A DNA stretch of 19,012 nt from the NCBI GenBank assembly GCA_021850555.1, contig JAJZLX010000618.1, positions 1-19,012 on the forward strand, written 5' to 3'. The DNA comes from Pseudomonadota bacterium. GTDB lineage: Bacteria; Pseudomonadota; Gammaproteobacteria; Steroidobacterales; Steroidobacteraceae. The translations under genes were made by a program, and so were the position numbers. Positions 7,023-15,056 of the stretch are shown here, piece after piece. Below the pieces are notes generated by a model. That model searched no databases, was not told the DNA's origin, and saw nothing but the letters and a program-made list of their open reading frames with translations. Positions within the stretch are counted from its first letter, which is position 1; the number at the start of each line of letters is the position of its first letter.

Positions 7023-8276
7023 CGTCATCTCAGAGTATAGATCCACGAACCGCTGCGCTCCCACGTGGGGGTCGTACGTGGCGGATACGCGTTTGTGTCC
7101 GGCTATTCCCATGGATTTGGCCTTTGCGGGATTCTGCAGCAATTCCGTGATTTTCTCGGCCAGAGCTATGGTGTCGTTCGGATCTACGATATATCCCTCG
7201 GTTCCGTCGGTGATGATTTCGGGCGCCGCCCCGAAGGCGGAAGCAATTACAGGCCGGGCCTGGGCCATGGCTTCAATGAGGACCATGCCGAACGGTTCGG
7301 GGCTGGTCGAGGCGTGTACGACTATCGAGCACTGCCGGTAGTAGCGCGTGACGTCGGTTACTCGGCCGGTAAATTCGAATCGATCAGCAAAGTCAGATGA
7401 CTGCGCCAATTCTCGACACTCTTGCATATAGCGTGGGCTTCCATCGGATTGGTCGCCGACAATCAGCACCCTTGTTTCTGGAAAATTTGGCAGTACCTTG
7501 AGCGTGGATAGTAGAAATTGTTTCTGGCCTTTCCACTGAGTCACGCGGCCGAAAATGCCGATGACCGGTCTTTCCGGCATCGGCGGTGGGGTGCTGTCCG
7601 GAGGCTGATCGACGAAATTCGGTATTGTCCGGATGCGCTGCGGATCGATGCCCACCCTAATGGCGGAGTTCGTCACGTCCACAGAGACTGAAACGAACTG
7701 CTTGACGTGAAGAAAGTTCCGCCGCGCGCTTCGTTCCAGGTGTCCCGCCACGTGGCCATGCAGGTGATAGATGATCGGTATGCGTAGCAGGCGGGCGGTC
7801 CATAAGGCCTCCATCGAGAAATTGTTTATGTGCATGATGTCGACCCGATGACGTCGACAAAGCAAGGCCAGTCGTGCCATGTACGGAATATTCCCAATGA
7901 TTCCGCCAACGATGACAGTCAGCTCGATGGTGCGCCGGAGAGGTTTCCATTTTATTTTTCTGTGTATGATGTGCTTCCAGTTTCCAAGCGTGACGTAGTC
8001 AACGCGGGGGGCAAGGAGGGTGACTTCTGCGCTTCCGGCGAACCGGTCGGAGACAAAGCCATCGGCGCAGGCGCTTACGAGCGATGCTTCGACGAGATCA
8101 GGGTCGAGATGCTTGAGGAGATTTCTCGCGACGGCGAGGGTGCCGCCGAAAGCGATGGCGGTATCGACGATCATTACTCTAATCGGCCGGTGCGCCGGAT
8201 CCGGTGTGGCCAAGAGTTGCTTTGGTGAGCTGCTCGAGGAGTCTGCGCTCGAGGGTCCTTCGATGATGCGAGGCAT
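7017..8276 (-). CDS. Glycosyltransferase family 4
   Basis: The protein has 419 residues. The frame opens at a GTG at 8336, but the better start is ATG 8276: AAGGGA lies seven bases before it (8284-8289) and the upstream sulfotransferase stops two bases earlier, giving tight coupling. After a flexible Ser/Pro-rich N-terminus (1-31) the Rossmann strand VMIVDTA begins, then FGGT. NNFSMEALWTARLL and YHLHGH (170-174) mark the acceptor half. The donor half has GIFGRVTQWKGQKQFL (240-255), VLIVGDQSDG and SPEPFGMVLIEAMAQ (325-339), a textbook E-x7-E (E327, E335), then PVIAS and PEIITDGTEGY. It should be a retaining nucleotide-sugar transferase on a lipid-linked oligosaccharide. It is the last gene of a three-gene minus operon with the ligase and sulfotransferase, and its stop overlaps the small convergent ORF. 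Confidence 0.9.
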   Translation of the reverse strand: MPRIIEGPSSADSSSSSPKQLLATPDPAHRPIRVMIVDTAIAFGGTLAVARNLLKHLDPDLVEASLVSACADGFVSDRFAGSAEVTLLAPRVDYVTLGNWKHIIHRKIKWKPLRRTIELTVIVGGIIGNIPYMARLALLCRRHRVDIMHINNFSMEALWTARLLRIPIIYHLHGHVAGHLERSARRNFLHVKQFVSVSVDVTNSAIRVGIDPQRIRTIPNFVDQPPDSTPPPMPERPVIGIFGRVTQWKGQKQFLLSTLKVLPNFPETRVLIVGDQSDGSPRYMQECRELAQSSDFADRFEFTGRVTDVTRYYRQCSIVVHASTSPEPFGMVLIEAMAQARPVIASAFGAAPEIITDGTEGYIVDPNDTIALAEKITELLQNPAKAKSMGIAGHKRVSATYDPHVGAQRFVDLYSEMTS

Positions 8277-8278
8277 CT

Positions 8279-9190
8279 TCAAGTCCCTTGTGAGACAGTC
8301 AGAATGGATGCACGTGTGCGCTCTTGTACGTTCCACTCAGGGAAGTCGTTTCCGAGCAGTCGCGAAAGTTGGGCGACTTGCCGCCGCTGCAGTTCCGCCA
8401 CGGCCTCTAGCAGACGAGGAATATCTTTCTGTGAGTGCTGTTCGCGCACGGTCCGATAGGCCTGTTGCCGAGCCCAGTTTTTCACCCAAGACGGAACCAG
8501 TGGAGAGATGCGGTTCCATCGGCGCGAATATTGAATTCGGTTCAGTATTCCTGAGCCGGCGACTCCCACCATTTCCTTGGGTTTTCGGTTGTGTGCCATC
8601 GTGGACCGATTGCCCAAGGGGTATGTAGGAAGGCCGAGCCAGCGGTAAATTCGGTCGAGTTGATGCTGCGGATCCTCGACCAGTGCTTCGAAGGTGAGGG
8701 TAAATATAGCGTTCTTGCCGAATCGCTCGATATAGGGCTCGAGTTGCATGGCGTAGTCGCTGAAGCATAGGTAATCGGGACATTCCTGTACGGCCTTCAG
8801 TAGGGGGCGCAGCTCGCCGCCGTGGTGAACGTCTCGCACGGCATGCCAGTAATGACTTATGACCCGATCGAACGGATCCCTCATGATGTAGATCAGGCGC
8901 GCATCGGGATTGAAGCGGAAGAGACGCTCTGGCACACCCCGGTATAGCGGCAGCTTGGTGTAATGGGTGCTGGACTCCCCGACATACTGATAGCGCGCAT
9001 CCTGTTCGAATAGGCTCAGGTACCAGTCCTCGCCTTTCCGCAGGCTCAACTCCTCGACGAAATAACCGGGTTCCTTTTCCCTGCTCATTGCGATCTGCGG
9101 GTGGGTGTCGAGATATTCGTGCAACGAAGTCGTTCCGGACTTCATGGCGCCGATGATGAACAGGTTTGGCTTGCGGAGAGCTTCGCTCAT
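8279..9190 (-). CDS. PAPS-dependent sulfotransferase
   Basis: The protein has 303 residues from ATG 9190, whose first bases form ATGA with the stop of the upstream ligase; the longer frame (to 9295) lies wholly inside the ligase gene and has no family resemblance. The 5'-phosphosulfate loop is IGAMKSGTTSL (13-23), followed by REKEPGYF (37-44) and GESSTHYTK. The 3'-phosphate-binding motif is YIMRDPFDRVISHYWH (101-116, with R104 and S112). FTFEALVEDP-like sequence and a Cys-free C-terminus fit bacterial Sulfotransfer_1-type enzymes. It moves sulfate from PAPS to a hydroxyl or amine. In this setting the acceptor is probably an EPS sugar or its acyl decoration, which would put a negative charge on the polymer. 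No PAPS synthesis genes are seen in the window. Cytoplasmic: no signal peptide. Confidence 0.92.
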   Translation of the reverse strand: MSEALRKPNLFIIGAMKSGTTSLHEYLDTHPQIAMSREKEPGYFVEELSLRKGEDWYLSLFEQDARYQYVGESSTHYTKLPLYRGVPERLFRFNPDARLIYIMRDPFDRVISHYWHAVRDVHHGGELRPLLKAVQECPDYLCFSDYAMQLEPYIERFGKNAIFTLTFEALVEDPQHQLDRIYRWLGLPTYPLGNRSTMAHNRKPKEMVGVAGSGILNRIQYSRRWNRISPLVPSWVKNWARQQAYRTVREQHSQKDIPRLLEAVAELQRRQVAQLSRLLGNDFPEWNVQERTRASILTVSQGT

Positions 9191-10779
9191 GGGGCGACAC
9201 TCTCGTGCACGTCGGCGGCGGATGTACCATGCGACTGCTCGAGCAAGTCGCGCCGGTTGACCTTCCCGTTCGGGCTCCGCGGCAGGCTTTCGCACAGGAT
9301 CACTTCGGTGGGCACCATGTAGGATTCCAGAAATTTCGCGCTCCCGGCGCGAATCGAATGGACGGTCAGGTGGTTCGAGGGATCGACCACCACGTATGCA
9401 CGCACGGCCTCGCCCAGGTGGGGGTCAGGCACACCGACGACCGCTGCTTCGCGGACGCCGGGAATCCGGTGCAGGGCGTTCTCGACCTCGACCGGACTGA
9501 CTTTCTCGCCACGGGTCTTGATGATGTCATCGGTCCGTCCGACAAAGTACAGAAATCCTTCCTCATCGATGCGGAACAGATCGTGTGTGCAGAGCACGCG
9601 CTCGCCCGGCAGTTTGCCGGGTTTGAGCATCTGGGCGGTGAGGTCCGGCCGGTTCCAGTAGCCTGCCATGACGTGTGGACCGCGGACGTAGAGAATTCCA
9701 GTCGCCCCCGGGGAGACGGGTTGCCCGTCGGCGGAGAGGACGTAGGCTTCGGTCCCCGGAATGGGCTTGCCGACCGAGCCCGGCTTGGCATCGATCAGTT
9801 CAGGCTCCAGGTAGCTCACGCGCTTGCACTCGGTCAAGCCGTACATCTTGTAGATCAGCGCATTCGGGAAGATCTCGCGCAGTCCCGCCACGAATTCTTC
9901 CGGCAGGGCGGCGGCGGTATTGGTGACCCGCCCGACCGAGGGAAAAGAAAGGGGTGCGCGGCGGTGGGTCGCGAGCAGGGTGGCGAAGATGGTCGGGACG
10001 CCGGGGAAGACGCTGGCCTCCTCATCGCGCATGCGGCTCATTACCTGTCCAGGAAACGCAAATGAGCGCTCGAGCACTAGGCAGGCGCCGAGCGCAACGG
10101 TCATGAGCAATTGGTAGAGCCCATAATCGAACGACAGCGGCAGCACGCAGAGGATCCGCTCGTCCGCCGTGAGGCGTAGATACTCGATCAGGCTGCCGGT
10201 TGTGAAGAGCATCGATTGGTGCGTCTGCATGACGCCTTTGGGCGTGGCGGTGCTGCCCGAGGTGTATAGGATCGCAGCGAGGTCCAGGGGTATCGTCGGT
10301 GCGGGGGCGGCCGGCGCCGATGCGGTCGCGAGTGCCGATTCCAGAGGCTCGGCCTGCCGGCTTGCCGCACGCTGGCCCGCGCAGAGGACGGCAGGCGGCT
10401 GCTCGAGCCGGCCGATGGCATCGAGGAAGATCGGTTCCAGAGGCTGCTCGGTCACCACTGCTTGGGCGCTACAGTCCCTGAGGATGAACTCCAGCTTCTC
10501 CGCTCGGGTCTGCGGATTGATGAGCACGAATACCCCGCCCGCCAGGAGCGTGCCATAGATCGCGAACGCCGCGGTCCAGGAATTCTCCAGATAAATGGCG
10601 ACACGATCGCCTCGTTGTACGCCGCGGGCGTGCAGGACGCCAGCCAGTCGTAGCGCGGCATCCAGCAGCCGCCCGAAGGTGTAAGGCTTTCCGTCGGCAA
10701 TCAGGGCGACGCGGTCCCGCGTCGATCCCCGTGCGCCCCATTGCAATAGGTGATCATGCAGCAGGCGATGGGCCTTCAT
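9187..10779 (-). CDS. AMP-forming acyl ligase, exosortase-A/EPS-associated type
   Basis: The protein has 530 residues, starting MKAHRLLHDHLLQW. Adenylate-forming motifs are complete: the P-loop YTSGSTATPKGV (172-183), MYGLTE (312-317), HDLFRIDEEGFLYFVGRTD (399-417), the hinge IIKTRGEKVSP (419-429) and the C-terminal catalytic lysine in PRSPNGKVNRRDLL (500-512, K506). It activates a carboxylic acid as acyl-AMP and transfers it to CoA or a phosphopantetheine carrier. The divergent neighbour is an acyl carrier protein, so I infer that this enzyme loads it. Overall it matches my recollection of the acyl-CoA ligase found with exosortase A (ligase_PEP family). The acid is unknown. It is the first gene of the minus operon; its stop overlaps the sulfotransferase start by four bases. 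The start has no strong ribosome binding site. The C-terminal 15 residues after the catalytic lysine region look unstructured. Confidence 0.92.
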   Translation of the reverse strand: MKAHRLLHDHLLQWGARGSTRDRVALIADGKPYTFGRLLDAALRLAGVLHARGVQRGDRVAIYLENSWTAAFAIYGTLLAGGVFVLINPQTRAEKLEFILRDCSAQAVVTEQPLEPIFLDAIGRLEQPPAVLCAGQRAASRQAEPLESALATASAPAAPAPTIPLDLAAILYTSGSTATPKGVMQTHQSMLFTTGSLIEYLRLTADERILCVLPLSFDYGLYQLLMTVALGACLVLERSFAFPGQVMSRMRDEEASVFPGVPTIFATLLATHRRAPLSFPSVGRVTNTAAALPEEFVAGLREIFPNALIYKMYGLTECKRVSYLEPELIDAKPGSVGKPIPGTEAYVLSADGQPVSPGATGILYVRGPHVMAGYWNRPDLTAQMLKPGKLPGERVLCTHDLFRIDEEGFLYFVGRTDDIIKTRGEKVSPVEVENALHRIPGVREAAVVGVPDPHLGEAVRAYVVVDPSNHLTVHSIRAGSAKFLESYMVPTEVILCESLPRSPNGKVNRRDLLEQSHGTSAADVHESVAP

Positions 10780-10839
10780 GGGCGATCCGGGTGGGTCCCC
10801 TCGTCCCGGGCGGGCGGGGCGGTAGCGTGACGCAAGTCG

Positions 10840-10867
10840 TTGAGCATACAGGATTTAAGCATATACT
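10840..10867 (+). promoter_or_regulatory. Candidate sigma-70 promoter for the carrier-protein operon
   Basis: TTGAGC (10840-10845) and TATACT (10862-10867) are separated by 16 bases, in the 120-base divergent region between the ligase and the acyl carrier protein. They match the consensus at four and five of six positions. The expected transcript start is near 10874, leaving a short leader with GGAAGGA at 10883-10889 before ATG 10900. Confidence 0.45.
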
Positions 10868-10899
10868 CACGCCTGAAATGGTGGAAGGACGTGGTTCGC

Positions 10900-11175
10900 A
10901 TGACGTTGCGGGCGGAGTTGCGGAAGTTCATTTCGGAAAATTACTTGCTGACGGAAAATGATGCCACGCTGGGTGATTCCGATTCACTGACCGGGCGGGG
11001 AATCCTCGATTCGACTGGGGCGCTTGAGCTTGTCATGCATCTGGAGGAGCGCTACGGCATCACGGTTCAGGACGAGGAGCTTCATCCCGACTATCTGGAT
11101 TCGATCGAGAAGATCGCGGCCTTCGTTGAGCGTAAGCGTGCCGGATCTGGCCCGCAGACCCGCTCTTCTTCCTGA
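10900..11175 (+). CDS. Acyl carrier protein (phosphopantetheine-binding)
   Basis: The protein has 91 residues from ATG 10900, chosen because GGAAGGA lies ten bases upstream and MTLRAELRKFI forms the usual first helix; the frame extends upstream to 10840 only through promoter sequence. The attachment site is G-I-L-D-S-T-G with Ser38, followed by the amphipathic helix ALELVMHLEERYGI and later the acidic DEELHPDYLDSIEKIAAFV, the standard four-helix carrier layout. The last ten residues are a flexible tail. It would hold an acyl or aminoacyl group as a thioester on 4'-phosphopantetheine after activation by the divergently encoded ligase. It is the first gene of a plus-strand operon with an amidotransferase, a NadE-like enzyme and a deacetylase. 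No dedicated phosphopantetheinyl transferase or acyltransferase is seen in the window, so the acceptor enzyme is missing or elsewhere. Confidence 0.9.
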   Translation: MTLRAELRKFISENYLLTENDATLGDSDSLTGRGILDSTGALELVMHLEERYGITVQDEELHPDYLDSIEKIAAFVERKRAGSGPQTRSSS

Positions 11176-11199
11176 GTGCGCTGACGGGAGGTAGTCCTG

Positions 11200-13143
11200 G
11201 TGTGCGGCATCGCGGGTGGTCTGCTCACGGATGGCGCGGCCGCGCTTCCGGATCTCGAGCGAATGATCACAACGCTCCGGCACCGCGGACCGGATGGGGT
11301 GGGCTATTACAGATCCGCCCCCTGTGCGCTGGCGCACGCACGCTTGAGCATCATCGATCTGCAAACCGGTGGGCAGCCGATGGCTAACGAGGACGGCAGC
11401 GTCTGGACGGTCTTCAACGGCGAGATCTTCAACTTCATCGAGCTGCGCACCGAGCTGCAGCGGCTGGGTCATCGATTCCGCACCCAGTCGGACACTGAAG
11501 TGATTGTCCACGCCTATGAGCAGTACGGCGATCGATTCGTCGAGCGACTCGCCGGCCAGTTCGCATTCGCCCTTTGGGACGACCGTCGGCAGCGCCTGCT
11601 GCTTGTCCGTGACCGCGTGGGAATACGGCCGCTGTTCTATGCGCAAAGCGGCGGGAGATTGCTGTTCGCCTCCGAGGTCAAGGCAATCCTGGCGGTCGCC
11701 CCCGAAACAGCAGTGCTCGATGAGCAAGGGTTGGCGCAGATCTTTACGTTCTGGGCTCCGGTAGGCCAGCGGACGGTCTTCAAGGGCATTCAGAGTCTAC
11801 CGGCCGGCCACCTTCTCGTCGTGGAGCGAGGCCTGCGGAGACTGGAGCGGTACTGGGACTGGAGTTTCCCTGCAGGTGGCGGCAGAACGAACCTGTCTTT
11901 GGAGGAGGCGGCCGAATCGTTGCGCGCCCTGTTGCGCGAGGCGGTCCGCCAGCAATTGCGCGCAGACGTCCCAGTCGGCGCGTACCTCAGTGGGGGAGTG
12001 GATTCTGGCGGGATTGCGGCCCTGGCGCGCGAGCACGTCGGCGAGCTGCGGACCTTCTCGATTACATTCGAGGAGTCCGAGTTCGACGAGAGCACGTACC
12101 AGCGCCAGATGGCGGCACACCTCGGCGTCCAGCATTCGGCGTTTCGCTGCACTACGCAGGAGATCGGCGAGGCATTCCCGGATCTGATCCGACACACCGA
12201 AAGCCCGGTGCTGCGCACGGCGCCGGTGCCGTTGATGCTGCTGGCGGGACACGTGCACGAACAGGGATTCAAGGTGGTGCTGACCGGAGAGGGCGCAGAC
12301 GAGGTGTTCGGCGGCTACGACTTGTTCAAAGAAGGCAAGATTCGCCGCTTTTGGGCCAAACGTACCGATTCGGCTTGGCGGCCTCTGCTGTTTTCCAGGC
12401 TCTATCCCTACCTAGCCCACTCTCCCGTGGCCAATCGGCATTTTACCCGTCTGTTCTTCGGTCAACGGCTCGAGGAGCTGGATCATCCCTTCTATGCGCA
12501 TTTGACGCGCTGGGCCACGACGCGCGGCATCTTCAAGCTTCTCTCGCCGGACCTGCAATCACGCCTACTCAACGAGCCGACGGAGGAGGAGTTGCGCAAG
12601 CTTCTGCCGGAGCGGTTCAACACGTGGGGCGACCTGGCGCGGGACCAATACGTCGAGGTCAAGACTCTGCTCGAAGGTTATCTGCTCTCCTCGCAGGGTG
12701 ATCGAGTGGCACTCGCGCACTCAGTTGAGGGCCGCCTGCCCTATCTGGATCATCGGGTGATCGAGTTCGCGAATACGCTGAGTTCCCGGTACAAGCTGCG
12801 GGGCCTACATGAAAAAGTGCTGCTGCGCCGGGCGCTCCAGGGGCTGGTGCCCGAGCCGATCCGCACTCGGGTGAAGCAGCCGTACCGCGCACCGGACAGC
12901 CGCAGCTTCTTCCGCGAAGGCAAGCCCTTGCCCTATGTGGCGGACCTCTTGAGCACGGCGAATCTGCGGCGCAATGGATATTTCCGTCCCGATGCGGTGA
13001 ACCGGCTTGTGGAAAAGTGCCGCAGTGGCCGCGCTCTGGGGGCGGGCGACAACATGGCGTTCGTCGGGGTTCTCTCGACCCAGTTGCTGCATGAGCAGTT
13101 TCTCGGGGGGCGGGTGGCGCAGGCCTCGCCGATGCGTGCATGA
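11200..13143 (+). CDS. Asparagine synthase (glutamine-hydrolysing)-like amidotransferase
   Basis: The protein has 647 residues, starting at GTG 11200 with GGGAGG (11186-11191) eight bases upstream. MCGIAGG supplies the Cys2 nucleophile. The glutaminase domain runs to about residue 210 (RHRGPDG 28-34, FNGEIFNF 72-79, DRVGIRPLFY 138-147). The synthetase domain has the PP-loop SGGVDSG (264-270), LTGEGADEVFGGYD (361-374) and GRLPYLDHRVIEF. It would move glutamine ammonia to an adenylated carboxylate. Domain order matches the paralogue at 179-2194, but the two differ through much of their length, for example SGGIDSS against SGGVDSG and DGGDELFAGY against EGADEVFGGY, so they are not a recent duplication. 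Its position between the carrier protein and the NadE-like gene suggests that it amidates an EPS sugar acid or a carrier-bound acyl group. The stop overlaps the next start by ATGA (13140-13143), indicating translational coupling. Confidence 0.92.
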   Translation: MCGIAGGLLTDGAAALPDLERMITTLRHRGPDGVGYYRSAPCALAHARLSIIDLQTGGQPMANEDGSVWTVFNGEIFNFIELRTELQRLGHRFRTQSDTEVIVHAYEQYGDRFVERLAGQFAFALWDDRRQRLLLVRDRVGIRPLFYAQSGGRLLFASEVKAILAVAPETAVLDEQGLAQIFTFWAPVGQRTVFKGIQSLPAGHLLVVERGLRRLERYWDWSFPAGGGRTNLSLEEAAESLRALLREAVRQQLRADVPVGAYLSGGVDSGGIAALAREHVGELRTFSITFEESEFDESTYQRQMAAHLGVQHSAFRCTTQEIGEAFPDLIRHTESPVLRTAPVPLMLLAGHVHEQGFKVVLTGEGADEVFGGYDLFKEGKIRRFWAKRTDSAWRPLLFSRLYPYLAHSPVANRHFTRLFFGQRLEELDHPFYAHLTRWATTRGIFKLLSPDLQSRLLNEPTEEELRKLLPERFNTWGDLARDQYVEVKTLLEGYLLSSQGDRVALAHSVEGRLPYLDHRVIEFANTLSSRYKLRGLHEKVLLRRALQGLVPEPIRTRVKQPYRAPDSRSFFREGKPLPYVADLLSTANLRRNGYFRPDAVNRLVEKCRSGRALGAGDNMAFVGVLSTQLLHEQFLGGRVAQASPMRA

Positions 13144-14123
13144 GGCTCGATTGGAGCGTTCTGGACATCGATGTCCCGTCGGAGGTTGAGCGGATCTGCT
13201 CTTCGCTTCGCGAGTGTGTGGCCACTGTGCTGCACCGGCGAGGCGTCGTAGTCGCGATCTCCGGTGGGGTCGACAGTGCGGTTTGTGCGGCGCTCGCCGT
13301 GCGCGCCTTGGGGCCCGAGCGTGTCGTGGTACTGATGCTGCCGGAGCGCGAGTCCTCGCCCGAAAGCACCCCGCGTGCCCGATCCTTGGCGGCGCATCTG
13401 GGCGTGCAGCCTATCGAGCAGGACATTGCTCCGGCTCTGGATGCGATTGGCTGCTACCGCTGGCGTGACGGGGCAGTCCGGCGGGTACTGCCCGCCTTCC
13501 AAGCTGACTGGCGGATGAAGATCGCGGTCGCGGGCGGTCTCGAGGGGGGGATCAACCGATTCAATCTAGTGGCTCAATCGCCCGACGGGGCGCTGCATCA
13601 GGCGCGGCTCGGATTACGGGAATTTCTCCAAATCGTTGCCGCCACCAGCTTCAAGCAGCGGATCCGCAAGACCATTGAATACTTCCACGCCGACCGGCTC
13701 CATTACGCCGTCATTGGCACGCCGAACCGGCTGGAATACGATCAAGGCTTCTTCGTCAAGAACGGTGATGGCGCGGCAGACGTCAAGCCGATTGCCCACC
13801 TGTATAAGTCACAGGTCTATGCTATTGCGCAGCACCTGCAGCTGCCCACGAAGATTGCCAGAGCCGACCCCACGACGGATACCTACAGTCTCGCGCAGTC
13901 GCAGGACGAGTTCTACTTTGCACTGCCCTATCGGCAGATGGACCTGGCGCTGTGGGCGCTCAACCAGGGAATCGACGCTCGGTACCTGGCTGAGGCGCTC
14001 AATATGTCCGTCGTGAAAGCCGCCCACGTCTATGACGATATTCGAGCTAAACGTCGCACGACCCGGTACCTGCACGCCCGTCCGGTGCTCATCGGTTCCG
14101 TCCCGGAAATCGACGTGACATGA
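13140..14123 (+). CDS. NAD synthase (NadE)-like PP-loop amidase/ligase
   Basis: The protein has 327 residues, starting at an ATGA overlap with the preceding gene. The PP-loop VVVAISGGVDSAVCAAL (36-52) opens the ATP-pyrophosphatase fold. The C-terminal half carries NadE-family signatures: KQRIRKTIEYF, YAVIGTPNRLEYDQGFF (189-205), KNGDGAADVKPIAHLYKSQVY (207-227) and an acidic QSQDEFYFALPY (253-264). Family knowledge: NadE makes NAD from deamido-NAD, ATP and ammonia. There is no glutaminase domain, so ammonia must come free or from a partner, possibly the amidotransferase directly upstream. It is longer than typical ammonia-dependent NadE (about 270 residues), with an extra region around 100-165. 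A housekeeping role inside an EPS operon is unlikely; I infer a repurposed amide-forming ligase acting on a sugar acid or acyl group. A G7 tract lies at 13544-13550. Its stop overlaps the deacetylase start by ATGA. Confidence 0.85.
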   Translation: MRLDWSVLDIDVPSEVERICSSLRECVATVLHRRGVVVAISGGVDSAVCAALAVRALGPERVVVLMLPERESSPESTPRARSLAAHLGVQPIEQDIAPALDAIGCYRWRDGAVRRVLPAFQADWRMKIAVAGGLEGGINRFNLVAQSPDGALHQARLGLREFLQIVAATSFKQRIRKTIEYFHADRLHYAVIGTPNRLEYDQGFFVKNGDGAADVKPIAHLYKSQVYAIAQHLQLPTKIARADPTTDTYSLAQSQDEFYFALPYRQMDLALWALNQGIDARYLAEALNMSVVKAAHVYDDIRAKRRTTRYLHARPVLIGSVPEIDVT

Positions 14124-14914
14124 ACATGACTGTGAAGCAAAAACTAAAGGACCGACTCGGACGCGCAGCGGAGATGGCAGGACTTCTACGGCGTGATTTG
14201 CGCTCGAAGATGGTGGTGGTAACGTTCCACCGCGTAAACGACTGGATGGAACAAGATGGAATTACATGCGGCTCCGCCAAGTTCGAGGCCTTTTGCAATT
14301 TTTTTCGCACTCACTTCCAGATCGTGAGGCTCTCAGAGCAGGTGGCAGGATGCCGCGCGGGTCGGTTCATGGGAGGGACCCTTTCGATCACTTTCGATGA
14401 CGGGTATCGCGACAATTTCGAAGTGGCCGCACCCATTCTGCGCAGGCTGGGTCTTCCGGCGGCATTCTTCGTCACAACGGGATTTCTCGGCACGGACTAT
14501 ATCCCCCCCTGGGATCGGCACCTCGCCCGCCAGCCCGGATGGATGAGCTGGGATCAGGTTCGTGCCCTGCGTGATCAGGACTTCGAGATCGGCGCTCATA
14601 CCGACTTGCACGTCAATCTGGCCGCCATGGAGCCCAGCGCAATCCGCACGGAACTCACGCGATGTCGAACAAAATTCAAACAGGAACTTGGGGAGTTACC
14701 GGCTCTGTTTGCCTATCCCTTCGGCGGACAGGAAAACATATCAACTTGCTCCATTGAATTGGTGCGTGAAGTGGGATTTCAATGCTGTCTCGGGGCCTTC
14801 GGGGGTGTGAATCGATCCGGAGCAGATCCTTTTCACCTCAATCGAATCAGCATAGGTGGGTGGTATGCAACACCTCATCAATTTGCATTGGAGGTTTTGC
14901 TGCGCCGTGCGTGA
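14120..14914 (+). CDS. Polysaccharide deacetylase (NodB-type, CE4)
   Basis: The protein has 264 residues, starting at ATGA (14120-14123) overlapping the NadE-like stop. The NodB motifs are in order: VVVTFHRV (32-39), TFDDGYRDN (91-99; D93 catalytic base, D94 metal ligand), GAHTDLHVNL (158-167; H160 and H164 metal ligands) and FAYPFGG (197-203). Metal-dependent CE4 enzymes remove N- or O-acetyl groups from amino sugars. I see no signal peptide; the N-terminus is charged (KQKLKDRLGR), so it probably acts in the cytoplasm on a lipid-linked precursor or sugar intermediate. Deacetylation would expose an amine that the ligase/carrier or sulfotransferase could then modify; this is inference. A C7 tract lies at 14513-14519. 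The gene ends the plus operon, facing the convergent glycosyltransferase. The 142 bases between them show only a weak six-base stem (about 14943-14966) without a T-run. Confidence 0.9.
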   Translation: MNMTVKQKLKDRLGRAAEMAGLLRRDLRSKMVVVTFHRVNDWMEQDGITCGSAKFEAFCNFFRTHFQIVRLSEQVAGCRAGRFMGGTLSITFDDGYRDNFEVAAPILRRLGLPAAFFVTTGFLGTDYIPPWDRHLARQPGWMSWDQVRALRDQDFEIGAHTDLHVNLAAMEPSAIRTELTRCRTKFKQELGELPALFAYPFGGQENISTCSIELVREVGFQCCLGAFGGVNRSGADPFHLNRISIGGWYATPHQFALEVLLRRA

Positions 14915-15056
14915 CGGTTCGATTCGCATTGGGCGCGAAATCCGCCGAGTGTTGTCTCACGGCGGGGCCGGCTGATGATCGGTGGCTGGACGCCAACGCC
15001 AGGATCGGTGCCGGATATATCTGGCAGAGTGTCTGGACTTCAATCACGTCGCGTAC

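Noticed and set aside
8337..9230. Minus-strand frame of about 297 codons over the sulfotransferase
   Set aside because: Frame-shifted shadow rich in Arg, Pro and Ser; the true frame carries both PAPS-binding motifs.
9166..10065. Long plus-strand frame (about 299 codons) antisense to the acyl ligase
   Set aside because: It lies wholly opposite a ligase with complete motifs, has no recognisable domain, and long antisense frames are common in GC-rich genes.
10984..11727. Minus-strand frame of about 247 codons over the carrier protein and amidotransferase
   Set aside because: Antisense to two genes with clear motifs, and it has no domain of its own.
12659..13502. Overlapping minus-strand frames across the amidotransferase/NadE-like junction
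   Set aside because: Arg/Ser/Pro-rich shadows; the plus-strand genes join here by ATGA overlap.
14943..14966. CCGCCG/CGGCGG stem after the deacetylase as a terminator
   Set aside because: Six-base stem, twelve-base loop and no T-run; not convincing as an intrinsic terminator.
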